Of a DNA stretch of 64,000 nt, positions 30,110 to 41,840 are shown one piece after another. The stretch comes from Ceratotherium simum simum (Eukaryota > Chordata > Mammalia > Perissodactyla > Rhinocerotidae). A program made the translations under genes and the position numbers. Position 1 is the first letter of the stretch, and every line of letters begins with the position of its first letter. The stretch lies in assembly GCF_000283155.1 (NCBI RefSeq), contig NW_004454177.1, positions 8,630,674-8,694,673 of the forward strand, given 5' to 3'. The notes beneath the pieces were generated by a model. That model worked only from the letters and a program-made list of their open reading frames with translations, ran no database searches and was not told the origin of the DNA.

Positions 30110-31835
30110 GATCTTCACCAGCCCCAAGTGGACCCTAAGTCTACCTTACACCCCACTACATTTTCCTAGTCCATTCCCTCAGCCATTATTTTACGTCATT
30201 CACTCACCTTGGCCATTATTTTACGTCATTCATTTCCTCTCTTCTCAATCCCCCACAAATGGCTCCCCTACTCTCTCTCAGTTGACAAAACAGATGCAAC
30301 AAAAGAGAAATTGCCCACCACCCACCACCACATCTACCCATGTACTTGCATCTGTGCTCAAATACTCTACCTTCTATGAACTATGCCAAACTGTCTGTAC
30401 TTACACCTACAGCCAACTCATCAGTTATGGTCTCGATTCCATCCCTCCCCCTCAATAATTCTCACCAATCTCCGTTATTAGTTCTTCCCTCTCTTGCTGG
30501 CCACTCCCATCTGCACAGAAACAGCTTAAAAAGAACACTTTCACTCCCACCGCCCTCCGGCTGTTGCCTCACTTTTCTTCTTCCCTTTATGGAAAAAAAA
30601 AAAACCTCCTTGAAAGAGTTGCTATATTCTCTCTACAGTTTATTGTGTCTTATTTTTTCCCTGAACCCTCTTCAGTCAGGCCCCTACTCCTCAAAACTGA
30701 TATTCTCAAAGTCACTCTTCACTTATATGTTAAAAAATAATCCAGTGTTCAATTCTTAGTCCTCAGTCCACTTGACACACTGCAGCATTTTGATAGGGTT
30801 GATCACTCCCCCTTCCTTAAAACACTTCCTTCCTTTGGTTTCCAGACATCACAGTTTTCTGACTTTCTCCTCCCTCCCTGGCCACTTCTTCTCAGTCTCC
30901 TTTTCTGGCTACTTTTTGCTTCCCAGATCTCTGAATTCTGGCCCTTGTGGTGTATTCCAGGCCAAGTCTCGGATTTCATCTATTCTCCCGCTACACTGAC
31001 TCCCATGGGGATTCCAGCCCATCACTCTCATTGGTTTAAATGCCATTTATTCATGAACAGTCCCAAATTTATCCTTCCAGTCTGTACCTGGAATTCTAGA
31101 TTTGTATATCCAACTTCTATGTCAACAACACAACTCTTTGTCTAGTAGGCATTTCAAACTTAATAATGTACAAAACAAAAATCCTGATCTTCGCTCCATC
31201 GTGAAGTCTGCTCCTCCCATATCCTTCCCCACATCAGAAAATGTCAATTTCATACTTTTAATTGCACATGCCAAAAAAAAAAAAACACCCCAAATAGAAA
31301 CAAAACAGAACAAAACAAACCTTGGTATCACCTTTGAATTCTCTCTTTCTCTCATACTTATAACCAAAGTGCCCAGAATCCTACCACTTCTCTTCAGTTC
31401 CACTGCTATCATTATGGTCCAAGCTACCATCACCTCTCACCTGGATTATTGCAATAATCTCTTTGGCCATTTCCCTGCTTATGCCCTTGTCCTACTACAG
31501 AGATGCCAGAGTGGTTCTCTTAAAACATTATGTACTTCAGACCATGTTACTCCTCTCTTCCAAATTTTCCCATCTCACTCCGGGTAAAAGCCAAAATCTT
31601 TGTATTGACTTAGAAGGCCCTTTACAGTCAGGTTCCCCAGTCTGCTTTCCAGTTATTGTAACTGCACTCTGGTATGATCTTGCCACTTAGGGCCTTTCCT
31701 ATTGTTGTACTCCCTCTTTGGATTGATCTTGCATCAGATAATTTAATGGCTTACTCCTCTATCTCCTTTAGACCTTTGTTCAAATATAAACTTCTCAGTG
31801 ATAATGTTATAATTTTTGCTTTCAACCATCAAACA
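30110..31835 (+). mobile_element. Long L2 LINE copy, sense
   Basis: Landmarks of the L2 coding strand, in order: 'ctccttgaaagagttgctat' near 30606, 'cagcattttgatagggttga' near 30783, 'ttaaaacacttccttccttt' near 30817 and 'cttctcagtctccttttctg' near 30887. Later come 'ggtttaaatgccatttattc' near 31033, 'gcatttcaaacttaataatg' near 31149, 'tcacctggattattgcaata' near 31438, and 'ggcctttcctattgttgtac' near 31691. About 1.7 kb, with broken reverse-transcriptase sequence. The 3' terminus is missing: an L1 begins where it should be. Confidence 0.75.
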
Positions 31836-31839
31836 AATT

Positions 31840-33925
31840 TTAAAGAACTCAAGAAGAGAAAAAAAGTCAATTATATTTACCCAGATACGTACCATTTCTT
31901 TTACTTTTTCTTTGTGCCTGATGTTCCAGATTTTTGTCCACTGTTATTTCTCTTCTGTCTGAAGTCTTCCTTTAACACTTCTTTTAGAGCATGTGCATTG
32001 GCAATGAATTCTCTTAGTTTTCCTTTATCTGTAAAATGGGTTCACTTTCATTCCTGAAGTATATTTTCACTGGAAATAGAATTTAGAATTCTGGGTTGAC
32101 AGTTCTTTTCTTTTAGCCCTTTAAAAATATTATTCCATTTCCTTCATGCCTTCATTGTTTCTGATGAAAAATCTGTGATTTTTGAATCATTATTCTATAT
32201 ATAGCATATCTTTTATTTCTGGCTGCTTTTAAGTTTTTTTGTTTGTTTGTTTTTACCTTTAGCTTTCAGTAATTTGATTACAATGTCTATGGGAGTGGAT
32301 TTTCTTGAGTCTATCTTGTTTGGGATTTGCTATCTTGAGTCTATCTTGTTTGACTTTCTTGATTCTATAGGTTTATGTCTTTCACCCAGTTAGGGAAGTT
32401 TTCAGCAATTATTTCTTCAAGTAATTTTTCAGCACTGTACAATTTTTCCTTCTTCTGGAACTCTGGTGGCATGAATATTAGAACTTTTATTATTGTCCCA
32501 TAGGTACCTTAGGCTCCATTCATTTTTTCCTCCAGTCTTTTCTCACTCTGAACCAATTCTCTCCAATTGAATACAATTTGGATAATTTCTAACCATCTAT
32601 TTTTAAGTTCACTGACTCTTTCTTCTATCATTTCCATTCCACTATTGAGCCCACCCAGTGATTTGTAAATTTTTGTTATTGTGCTTTTTAGTTCTAGAAT
32701 TTCCACTTGACGTTTCTATCTTATATTTCTTTGCTGATACCATTTATCTTTCAAGAGTGTTTTCCTTTACTTCTTGGAGTGTGTTTATAATAGATGCTTC
32801 AAAGTATTTGCAAGATACTTCCAACATCTGTATTTTCTTGGCCTTCATACCTGTTAATGTCTTTTCCCAAGGGAGTTGAGATTTTCCTCATCCTTCTTTA
32901 GCTGAGTAATTTGGATTGTATCCTGGGCATGTTTGAATATTATATTATTATGAATAAATATTATGTTTGAGCCTCTGGTTCTTATTTAAATCCTATGGAG
33001 AATGTTAGTAGTTTTGTTTTATCAAGCATTTAACCTGGGTGGGTTTAGGCTTCAAATTCCAACTGGCCTTCAGTGGGTTGTGGTTTCAATGCCTGGTCTA
33101 TTTTCAAAGTCTTTGCAGTGCCATTTGGATCTGTTCCTGTGTGCATCACCCAGCGGCCAGCGTGGGTGGGGACCTGGGTGGTGGTGAACTGCTCCTGTAT
33201 TTCAGTTCTCTTTTGGTACGCTATTTAGGATCAGATCCATACATGCACAGCTCAGGGTGATCCCAAGAGTTCATATACAACTTTATGGGATTGCTTTCTT
33301 GAGCTCCTTCTTCCTTACAATCTCCCTGGTACTTTTCAGGTTCCTTGGCCTTCTCTTTTTGCTCCTTTGGCCAGAAATCTGGGCTACAGTTTCTCCCCTC
33401 TGTCTTACACTACTTGCAACTGTGCCCACTTCTGGGGTCAAGACAGAGAGAAAAAAAAATCAATGGTTATTTGTCCCATCCTCTTCTCTGATTAGAGAGA
33501 AAGGTTCTAATCACTTAGAGTTTTAAGCACCTTGGACTCCTGCTGTCACTGCTGACACCATAGTATTGACAACTCATGGAATCTGAGACACCTAGAACAG
33601 AGAAAAGGAAGAAGAAAAATGAAAAACAGGGAATTCACCCACTATCTCTAAATGTTAAGATCCCCTGTCCCACTCTTGATCCTGAACTAAATGGCTTCTC
33701 CTAGAGTTTTCTCTGCCCAGGCCTGGGGATACCAGAAGAAAAGTGAGAAACATACTGCTGATTTGGTGGTATTTCTAATTCTGGTCTTCCCCAATGAGCC
33801 TGCTACTATTTACTTTTCCAAGTCCTCAAGTAGCTGCACCATGCATTCTCTATGGGTTTCATAGTTGCATTCAGTGTGAGAGGCAGGACAGCGTGTGATT
33901 ACTTCATCAACCCAGATACAAAACC
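31840..33925 (-). mobile_element. L1 LINE 5' region and ORF1 part, antisense
   Basis: Plus-strand landmarks, which are antisense to L1: 'ttctgggttgacagttcttt' near 32090, 'gttagggaagttttcagcaa' near 32389 and 'ttgtgctttttagttctaga' near 32679, then a 5' UTR-like zone ('attccaactggccttcagtg' near 33055, 'ggccagaaatctgggctaca' near 33370). A minus-strand frame at 32509-32706 reads as a coiled-coil ORF1-type piece (MIEERVSELKNRWLEI). Old L1M-type, truncated, not coding today. Confidence 0.72.
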
Positions 33926-33929
33926 TGCT

Positions 33930-34600
33930 TTCAAAGCTTTGAGGGAAAGTGAATTTGAATATAGAGCCATTATTAATCAAGTGTGAGGGACAAATAGCAT
34001 CATTTTCAGAATTCCAAAGACTTAGAATGTTTGACTCCTAAGCATTCTTTCTAAGGTGGTTACTTGAGGATGTACTTCTGCAAAACAAAGAAGATGACAT
34101 AAAAGAAGAATATATGAGATCCTGGAAATTGTAGAACTAACCTAAGAGAGAAGTGAATAACTTTGTGATAGACCCAAATGGCAACTGGTCCGGATTGGAG
34201 CAGATGGTCCAATGCTTCTGAAATTTCTGTGAATAAATGCATTCCATGTAGTAAATAATTGAGGGACTAATGATTTGAGGTTATACTGAAGGCATATTAT
34301 TCTTTTTCTCAAAAGGAAAGAAAGGAAATTTCAGAAAATACAAAAATTCATACAAGAAATCGATAGTGTATATTTGAAGCAAAATGAAGTTGGTCACATT
34401 TTAAGTATAGTGCTTGAGTGTGGAAAAAAGAATACATTTGACCTAGATCATAGCCATGTTGTCTTTCAAGTGGCAAAGGAATCATGGCATTGGGTTCACT
34501 GAAAAAGAAACATAATTCTAATTCACTTCTTGGCTATGCAGTGAATAATATTTCTGCAGAAATATTAAGTACTATATGAGTAACAATGGACTGGGTTATG
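33930..34600. mobile_element. Probable old interspersed repeat, family unassigned
   Basis: AT-rich sequence directly beyond the L1 5' region, with phrases typical of dispersed repeats ('gtggttacttgaggatgtac', 'cttctgcaaaacaaagaaga'). I cannot name the family or set its ends. Confidence 0.3.
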
Positions 34601-34930
34601 CTGAGGTACAGCCGCAACTCTCATTGACTTAACATGTCAAAGTTGACCTCTTGATCACCCTACATGGCCCAAGCAGGTTGGCATGGGATTCTGCTCCCTG
34701 CAGTCACTCAGGAACCTGGGGCGGAGGCTCTGCTGCCTTGGAGCTGTGCCATCTAGAATATTTGGCTTCAGCTACAGCAGCAGGGAAAGAGAGATCGGTA
34801 AATCTCATTGGATTTTCACCATCCCAACCTGAAAATCACTCATGAGATTTCTCACATTTCAGTGGCTAGTCATAGTTCTCTCCCCACTCGACAGTAAGGG
34901 AGATGGAAAATGTAGGAGAGCAAATGGAGC
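34600..34930 (-). mobile_element. Old medium-reiterated repeat, family unassigned
   Basis: 'catggcccaagcaggttggc', 'gctccctgcagtcactcagg', 'aacctggggcggaggctctg' and 'cagcagggaaagagagatcg' resemble a common mammalian repeat whose antisense form reads 'gggctctgctccacgtcgtc...gacccaggctgacggag'. I cannot name it. Confidence 0.4.
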
Positions 34931-34999
34931 ATTTGGTGGTCAGTAACGCTGTCCATTGGCATTCCACTTTTAGAATAACTAACATGAGAGGATACAAAC

Positions 35000-35800
35000 T
35001 GGTCGTCTGGAGCAAACATAGACTGCAGATGAGCCTGGTTTGAGTATACAGAACTTTTTAAAAAACTCGAATGTCTTTAAGTTGGACACATTGTTTCTAG
35101 TTCACTGAAGTCCCCAGTGCTCCCCCTGGTATGACTCCCAGCCCAGTCGACTCATATACACAGCCAGTCTGGTTCCTGAAGGCACTTGTGATCCCTACAA
35201 CACAATGCAGAGCAGATCTGGGGATGCATAGTACAATGTTATCAGTCTGGATGATGAAACAGTAGAGGTACAGCTGATAGAAGTGGAGTGTGGAAAAGTA
35301 GATGGAAAAATAGATGTGCTCATATGTTACTTTTGTAGGGCAGGAAGGCAAGACAAACTATCTGATGTAGATGAAACAAGACATATATATTTACATTTAT
35401 TATTTAAGATGATGAATGTAATTAGTAAAACTAAAATACAATAAGTTTAGAAGTTAACGGGAGAAAAGGAAAGGACAACGAACGTGGTATGAATATAAAT
35501 TTTTATATTTTATAGTGGGTAATCGATAGATAATATCTGCAGTCATAAATCAGGAAATGGAGGTATAAATAAACGCTTTAGTGTAGGGAGGAAACCACTA
35601 GCAGCCATCAAAACAGAAATGGTTTAAAGTGGTTTCCTCTGGGGAGTGGGATTCGAGGCAGGGAGAGGTAGGAGAGGAGACTGGTGATTTCTTTAAAAGA
35701 ATATCTGTACTATTTGATTTTTTAAAAAAATAATATTTATGCATTTCTCTCATTAAAATATCTCAAAATTTGGGTATGGGGGAGAGCAGGAAAGATTAGA
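35000..35800 (+). mobile_element. Possible LINE-type 3' end or other old repeat, sense
   Basis: 'taaagtggtttcctctgggg' followed by 'agtgggattcgaggcaggga', then 'gtactatttgattttttaaa' and AT-rich sequence, is the style of 3' ends of old mammalian LINE-derived repeats. The left half (35000-35450) is not matched. Confidence 0.35.
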
Positions 35801-36285
35801 GAGGAGGAGAAGAGAAAGGGAACAGGTGACTTGGTGAGCCCATGGAGAAAAGAAAAGGTGAGATGTGCTCCATTGAGTGGCTTAAAGCCTTTTAAGGATA
35901 CAAAGCCTAATATTCAATTTTAGTTGGGGTTTAAACTCTTGTCATTGCCCCAAAACTTCTAAGCATCTGATACACATAAATGGCTCATACTATGTTTAAC
36001 TAGGAGGGAAACTAGAGAAAGGGACTGAGTACCAGGCACAGGGCACTGATAAGAAGAAAGATTGGCAGTGAGATGGGAATGAGATAGAGCAGGAGCAAGA
36101 ATTCGGAGACTGAAGGGGTCATGAAGATGTAAGCTCTCTGACGTTCACGGGAATCTTGGGAAGACATTAGTTTCCCATGGAATGTGAGATAGGAAGATTG
36201 TCAATTTTATTTAAAGTCAGAGGATAGAGTGACCTTAGCTGACATCTGGAGTATTTAAGTTATCTTATTTAATCCTCAAAGCAAC
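35801..36285. other. No firm feature
   Basis: Purine-rich plus strand, possibly degraded L2 antisense. No exon or RNA gene. Confidence 0.35.
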
Positions 36286-36289
36286 CTTA

Positions 36290-36640
36290 TGAGCTATTTA
36301 TTCATTAATTCAACAAACATTTATTAAACATTTACATATAGTACTGTTCAGTAAGTCTTTATCACTATTCTCAAGGCACTTACAGTCTATTGAGGGAGAT
36401 CTTACAACAGAAGGTGATAAATACCCATACTAGTCCCATGGAAAACACGGAGAAGGAGCAGCCAAACCACCCTGGGCCTGGGAGAAGTTAGAAGGTTCTG
36501 CAAGAAGGGGACTCAGGCTGAATTTTGAAAAACAAAAAGGAGTTTGCTTAGCAAATAGAAGGGGTAGAGGTGAGGGCATTCTGGAAGGGGGAACAGTGTG
36601 ATGGGAAAGCACTGAAGTAAGAAACTCTGTGACTTATGAG
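36290..36640 (-). mobile_element. L2 3' region, antisense, left part
   Basis: 'gagctatttattcattaatt' and 'caacaaacatttattaaaca' give the 3' end, followed by 'gcattctggaagggggaaca' (antisense of the 'tgttccctctgcctggaatg' zone). Confidence 0.65.
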
Positions 36641-37085
36641 GCACCTCTAGGGGCTCTGTGTCAAGGAGAGCAGGAGACAGATCGGAAGGGACTAGTGTAT
36701 GGAACTGCTGTCAACACCCCGCCTCCTGCTGTTCCACAAAAGAAATACTGTGCTGCTCAGTGGGAAAGATCCATGAACCAGGCCACCCTCCTGGAACCAG
36801 CATTGGGCCATGGCACCCCAGGAAAACCCCGAGTGGAAGTCCTGAGCTTCTTTGGGCATCTGGTCTAACCCATGTGTGGAGCAGAGTGTCACGGAGCACC
36901 TCAAAGGGGCAAAATGGGAGCCAGGACACACATGTGTCCCTGTTCAGATCCTCATTTGGACATGGGTGCCCCACTGCTGGCACTGATAGAAGGGGACTTA
37001 GACAATTTGAGCAAGGCACCCCAAAGTGTGGGAGCCCTGTCAGGCATGGGGTTTGGGGAAGGAGCTCCAGTGGGTGGTACTAATG
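36641..37085. other. Non-L2 island inside the antisense L2
   Basis: GC-richer sequence that replaces the expected L2 segment between the 'tgttccc' and 'gggttttgagcag' zones. It carries overlapping frames on both strands (141 codons plus, 102 minus) with no recognised domain. Target duplications are not obvious. Perhaps an unrecognised insert or a rearrangement. Confidence 0.4.
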
Positions 37086-37900
37086 TTAAGCTAAGTTTAT
37101 CTTGCAAGCTGTTGAGAGCAATTGAAAGATTTTAAGCAGGAGCACAATATGATCTGGTGTGTGTTTCAAAAAGATGCTTCTGGCAGCCATTGAGTGGAGG
37201 TGGGTCTGGGGACAGGGAAGTCAAGGGATGAGGCTGCTGAGGAATACAGTCAAGAAATGAAGAGAAGCTAAGTAAACCAAGGCACTGGCAGTGTGGACAG
37301 AGAGGAGCAGATACATTTGAGGGATGTTATGAGATAGGATCTATAAAACATGATATTGATTGGAGTGGAAGGGAGGAACCTAGAATAATTCCCAGATTTC
37401 TAGTTCAGATGGTATGATGAACGGACACACCATTCACCCAGATCCAGATTACAGAAGCAGCAAGTTTTGGGGTGGGGTGGTGGGATAATGAGGAGCTCTA
37501 TTTGGCACATTTTGAGTATGAGATACCAGTGAAATTGGTAATAAATTTGTGATACACAGCAGGCGGTTGGATATATGTAAGCATCACGGGCAAAAAATAC
37601 CACTTTTTACTACTCTCTGTGTCCTTAGCCAAGTTACCTGACCTCTCCATTTCTTTAAAAAGAAAAAAATAAAAATGTAACTTTGATGGCTTATAGCAAA
37701 GTGCTCAGCTATATGGTGATGAGGATGAAGAAGAAAGAGTAGGAGAAGATAGCTAGGGATCATCAGAGAAGTTAAAATTAGAAATGTGGATTTGGAAATT
37801 TCAGAAGAGGTAATTGAAATTGAAGGTGTAAATGATATCACTGAGGGGAAATACATGGAATGTGAAAATCAGAGGTGGGAATTGTTGCTTTGGGCTTAGA
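37086..37900 (-). mobile_element. L2, antisense, right part
   Basis: 'gaaagattttaagcaggagc', 'acaatatgatctggtgtgtg', 'aagatgcttctggcagccat' and 'aggcggttggatatatgtaa' continue the antisense L2 in order. Confidence 0.65.
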
Positions 37901-38220
37901 GGATAAACTGCCCAAGATCATTTTGCTGGGGTGAGACTGAAGTAGAATGTGAGTCCATGCCTATGAGACCACAAAGTCCATATTCTTTCCTATGTCATGC
38001 TGGCTTTTAATATATATTTATTTGAAGAAGGAATATGATTTGCTAGGGGAAGGGGTATAGGGTTCCCATATCATTGTAGACAAGGGGAAACAGTCACCAG
38101 TAGGAGAAAGCCCATTATTCCAGGGCCCAACAAAGCAGAGTTAAGGCTGGAGTGGTGAGCCCAAACTAAGTGTTATTGCTGATAAGTGGGGAGGGGACCC
38201 AGGATTTATGGAGCCTGAAG
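37901..38220. other. No firm feature
   Basis: A short MIR-like antisense phrase near 37905-37990 ('ggtgagactgaagtagaatg'). Otherwise unassigned. Confidence 0.35.
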
Positions 38221-38224
38221 TTTA

Positions 38225-40225
38225 TACAATTTGGAGTGATATTTCGGCTTGAGTTTCCTCTGAAAGCAGAACCTGAGGCAAATACATGTGTACAGGTAGT
38301 TATTTGGGTGGTAATTCCAGGAAGCAGGAAAGGGGAACCGAGAAGCATGAAGGAAGGAGAAAAAACCAAAACAAGGGTGTGTTATGGTGGTCCCAACTGG
38401 AAGCAGCTGGGCTCCATCCCATCTGGGACCCTCTGAGGAGCACAGAGAGTACCTGTCAGAATTGTCTGCCAGAGAATCAACTGAGAGAAGAATTTACCTA
38501 TCCCTTTGGTGTCTCTTACTTAAGGATTTTCCCCTGGAGCATTGGCTTCTTCACACTTTCAGGCTGCTCATGTGTGTTTGAGGAGTGGGCTCCTTTTCCA
38601 CCTGCAGTGATGAAGCCCCTGGGCAGAAGGCCAAAGATCCATGGTGTGTGTTGGAGGCCTTGGAGTTCTGGGGAAGAGGAAACTTGAAGTCTGTGTGGAA
38701 CTACCTGTCCTTTGCAGCTGCACTTGAAATCAGAGTGAGTCTGATTGTGAGTTGGGGGTACCAGAGATCTGACATACAGTCCAACCGCTGCACTTCTCAG
38801 ATCCTCTTGTGTCCCACGTTAAGTCCATTCTGTCACCAGATTTTCAAGGTGGTGGTTGGCCACAGTCTCTAGAAAAGGAAATACACAGCAGTTAGTAGAA
38901 CAAGCTCTGGTGCCACTGCCGTGACTGGTCCTGAGGCTGAATTGAGATTCATCATTGTCTTCCTCCAACACATGTTATAGATTCCTCTTGCTCTCAGTCA
39001 GAACTTCAACTGCATTAGGTTTTTTGCTTCTAGGGTGACCCAGGCCTTCATCCTCCAGAGATGTAAGCTCCCTTCCCTTCCAGGCTGTGGTTGCTGCCCA
39101 TTCATTTTTGTCACAAAGCATGAAAGCACCAACAAATGTCACAATGACTCACCAGAGCTCCAGATGTGTTCCTCTCTGTTCCTATTATATAGCAGCAACT
39201 CTGGCTCCTTATAATAATCACATCTTTTTTTTGCCTCGTGATCTACCAGCATGAGCAGTCTAAAACGCCCGGGCAGTACTCAGGAATTCAGGTTCGGTGG
39301 AACACTTACCGTTCCCTGGCTGGGAACCAGGAAGTCCAACGCCACAGAACCTGGATTTTTAGGGGCTCAAAGCACAAATTCTGCAAGTAGGTCGCTAGGA
39401 GTAGTAGTAAGAGGGATCACGGAGGCTTCTACGCCTCGGTTCCTGAACCTGTATATTCTGCTATTGAGGACACAGGACTCTATATCAGCTATTGGTTCAG
39501 TGCCTATACCATAGAACAATTCTCAGGTGTTCTATAGAACAACCTTCCAACCCCATAGGGCGCTGCGCCTAAGCTGGGGCTTTAGATAGGCCTGTAATGG
39601 CCACTCCATTGTTCTGGCTCACTGCTTCAAGCTTAGGTGGGATAGGGTGATATCAGTGGGTCCCACAGTCATGAGCCCATTCTCACACCTTCTTTGCTGT
39701 AAAACAGCTGCTTTGGTCTGAGACAATGTTATATTGGAGTCCGTGTCAGCAAATCCACGTTGCCTCAGCCTTCAGAGAGTGGTGCTGACAGAGGTGCTTC
39801 AGGTAATAAAGACACACTCACATCCAGAGTAGGTGTCAGTTCCAGAAAGGATGAATCACTTCCCCTTCCAGGGTAGAAGGGTCCAATGTAATCCACTTGC
39901 CACAGTGGCAGATTTGACTCCTTAATATATGGTACCACACTCAGGTCTCAGCATGGGTTTCTGCTCCCAACATTCAGTAGTAGCAACACCCAAATCAGCC
40001 TTGGTGAGGAGGAGCTCATGCAGTTAGGGCCCATGCAGAGCCTCCAGTCCCGTGCAACTGGAGAAGCCCCAGGACAGAAAGCAAAAGATATGCAGAGAAT
40101 GATGTCAAGATTTGGTGAGTCACAGTCTGCACAGAGCTGTCCGCTGCAGCTGGGGTTGAAATCACATGTGATATGACACAGAGGCATCTGATCCAGTGGA
40201 CTTCTTTAACATAAGGAAACAAAAA
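38225..40225 (-). mobile_element. Class III endogenous retrovirus (ERVL-type) internal fossil, antisense
   Basis: About 2 kb matching, in order and antisense, an ERVL-type internal region: 'gaaagcagaacctgaggcaa' near 38262, 'ggttggccacagtctctaga' near 38854, 'tgcctcgtgatctaccagca' near 39232 and 'gtctaaaacgcccgggcagt' near 39258. Next come 'tcccacagtcatgagcccat' near 39661, 'ccccttccagggtagaaggg' near 39860 and 'atcagccttggtgaggagga' near 39994. This lies in the gag-pol part. Stops interrupt all frames, no LTR pair flanks it and no env-like region is seen. Inactive. Confidence 0.68.
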
Positions 40226-40514
40226 ATATCTTACTTCTGAAAATTTTTAAAAATTGGCCATGTGAACATGTTAGATGCTGGAAAGGCCTTTGGGAGTGAG
40301 GGGTGCTGATGAGGATGCTGAGATGGGCACAGAGTGCAGTTGGTGGAGGGCTTCTGATTCTGGTTTAGGTGCTTATTAAGCTTCAAGGATTCCATGTTGA
40401 AGAGCCTTTGCAAGAAGCTGTGGGAACCTGGCAAGATGCCAGTCTTGCTTGTTGCTCTGGGATTTGCTAGTGCTTTCCTGGCTTAGCATCAGAGACTATC
40501 AAATGTTGGTGAAG

Positions 40515-40640
40515 CTATAGGGACATCCTAGTCTAATCTCCATTTTACAGATAAGGAACTTGAGGCCTGTAATTTGAAAGGGCAGCCCAAGGCCACTCAG
40601 GCAGTTATTGGCAGAGGTTGACTAGAACATTGTGGCTTAA
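40515..40640 (-). mobile_element. L3/MIR-like fragment, antisense
   Basis: 'catcctagtctaatctccat', 'tttacagataaggaacttga', 'ggccactcaggcagttattg': the old CR1/L3-type pattern. Confidence 0.55.
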
Positions 40641-41095
40641 GGTTAAAGTTGGGGATTTTAAGCAGAAGTTTCTTGGTAGATACGCTTATATCTTTTAATT
40701 AGGATATAAGCAGCTGCTCAGTAAAAGCCTGGTCTGCATTCTTGCTGGAGCATAAAGGAAGAGTGTGAAGGAATGCTTAGCCAGACTCTATACTAGTGAT
40801 CACTTGCCTTCCCTCCTCATCTCTCTATCCCAGTGCCCAAAGGGAATCTTCTAACTAGATTGTGCATTTGCTGTGCATCTCTTGCTGGCACTTCTCTTAT
40901 AAAAATTGCTTAAGATGATTTTCATTTTTGCTTAAGATGACTTTTTGCATGCTGTGAAGTTATAAAATCATCTTTTCTTTTCTCCTACCTTCTGCCTTCT
41001 CTTTTAAAATCCTAGAAGTTAACCTACCATCCATCTATCTAAGATAGATTGATTTATCTATCCGTCTGCCCACCCACCCAACCACCCATCCACCC
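40641..41095. other. Low-repeat stretch with a small hairpin and a 22-bp tandem duplicate
   Basis: Inverted arms GCTTATATC (40684-40692) and GATATAAGC (40703-40711) enclose a TTTTAATTAG loop. Further on, TTGCTTAAGATGA occurs twice, at 40906 and 40928. No gene is supported. Confidence 0.5.
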
Positions 41096-41098
41096 TTC

Positions 41099-41114
41099 CA
41101 TCTATCTATCTATC

Positions 41115-41179
<65 letters not shown>

Positions 41180-41191
41180 ATCTATCTATCT
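41099..41191. repeat. (ATCT)n tetranucleotide microsatellite
   Basis: About 16 uninterrupted ATCT units at 41115-41178, flanked by imperfect ATCT, CCACC and CCATCC units. Probably highly variable in length. Confidence 0.98.
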
Positions 41192-41710
41192 TTGTTAAAT
41201 ATTTGTAAAAGAAAGAGTGTGGCTTAAGGTGAGGGACCCCCAATGACCTGGAAGAGGCAAATGTTCTCTAATGAGGATGCCCTGCTCAGAGATGTGTTCT
41301 GTTTCCTGGCTGTTGAAACAAGGCAAGGTACAGGGAATGAAACAGTTCTTTGACTGTCACTTATCTTGCTAGACAGAGCCACTCCCTTCATCCCTCTGGG
41401 AGTCTCCTTTCTCCTAGCTCCTAATCATGTGCTGACTATAACCTGGTAGAGTCAAACGCATTGTCATTCTAATTTTGGCTAGTCTAAACTGATGGATCAG
41501 GAGCTGAGGGACTCTAGAGATAAAGGACACCAGGATAAAAGAAGCGGGAATCATTTGGGTGTTTTTCCAACAAGGAGCAAAAAAAGCATGGATGACCTGC
41601 TAAAAATAGCCTGCAAATCAACGGTCAACTCTCTGCTTCTTCTACCCACACGTACGACCTGGTCTCAAGTTTGGGCACCCTGTAGAGGATCCACTGCATC
41701 CTGCACTCCT
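41192..41710. other. No recognised feature
   Basis: Single-copy-looking DNA. A 75-codon frame at 41492-41719 has no domain. Confidence 0.4.
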
Positions 41711-41714
41711 CCTT

Positions 41715-41840
41715 TGTAAGTGTTATGATCCTGGTAATTATCTGTTCAAGGTCAGTCTAGTTTCACCCTCACACAGCCAGTGCTCGATATGCATTTTGTT
41801 GATTGACTGCCTGATTGGTTGAATGAATGAATGAACTCAC
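41715..41840 (+). mobile_element. L2 3' end fragment, sense
   Basis: 'agccagtgctcgatatgcat' then 'tttgttgattgactgcctga' and terminal GAATGAATGAATGAA give an L2-like 3' end. Confidence 0.45.

Noticed and set aside
32509..32706. Coiled-coil protein gene
   Set aside because: The coiled-coil frame is a broken L1 ORF1 piece.
38225..40225. Active retroviral locus
   Set aside because: No LTR pair, no open frame of useful length, and many stops. A fossil only.
41099..41191. CRISPR-like array
   Set aside because: A pure tetranucleotide microsatellite with no spacers, in mammalian DNA.
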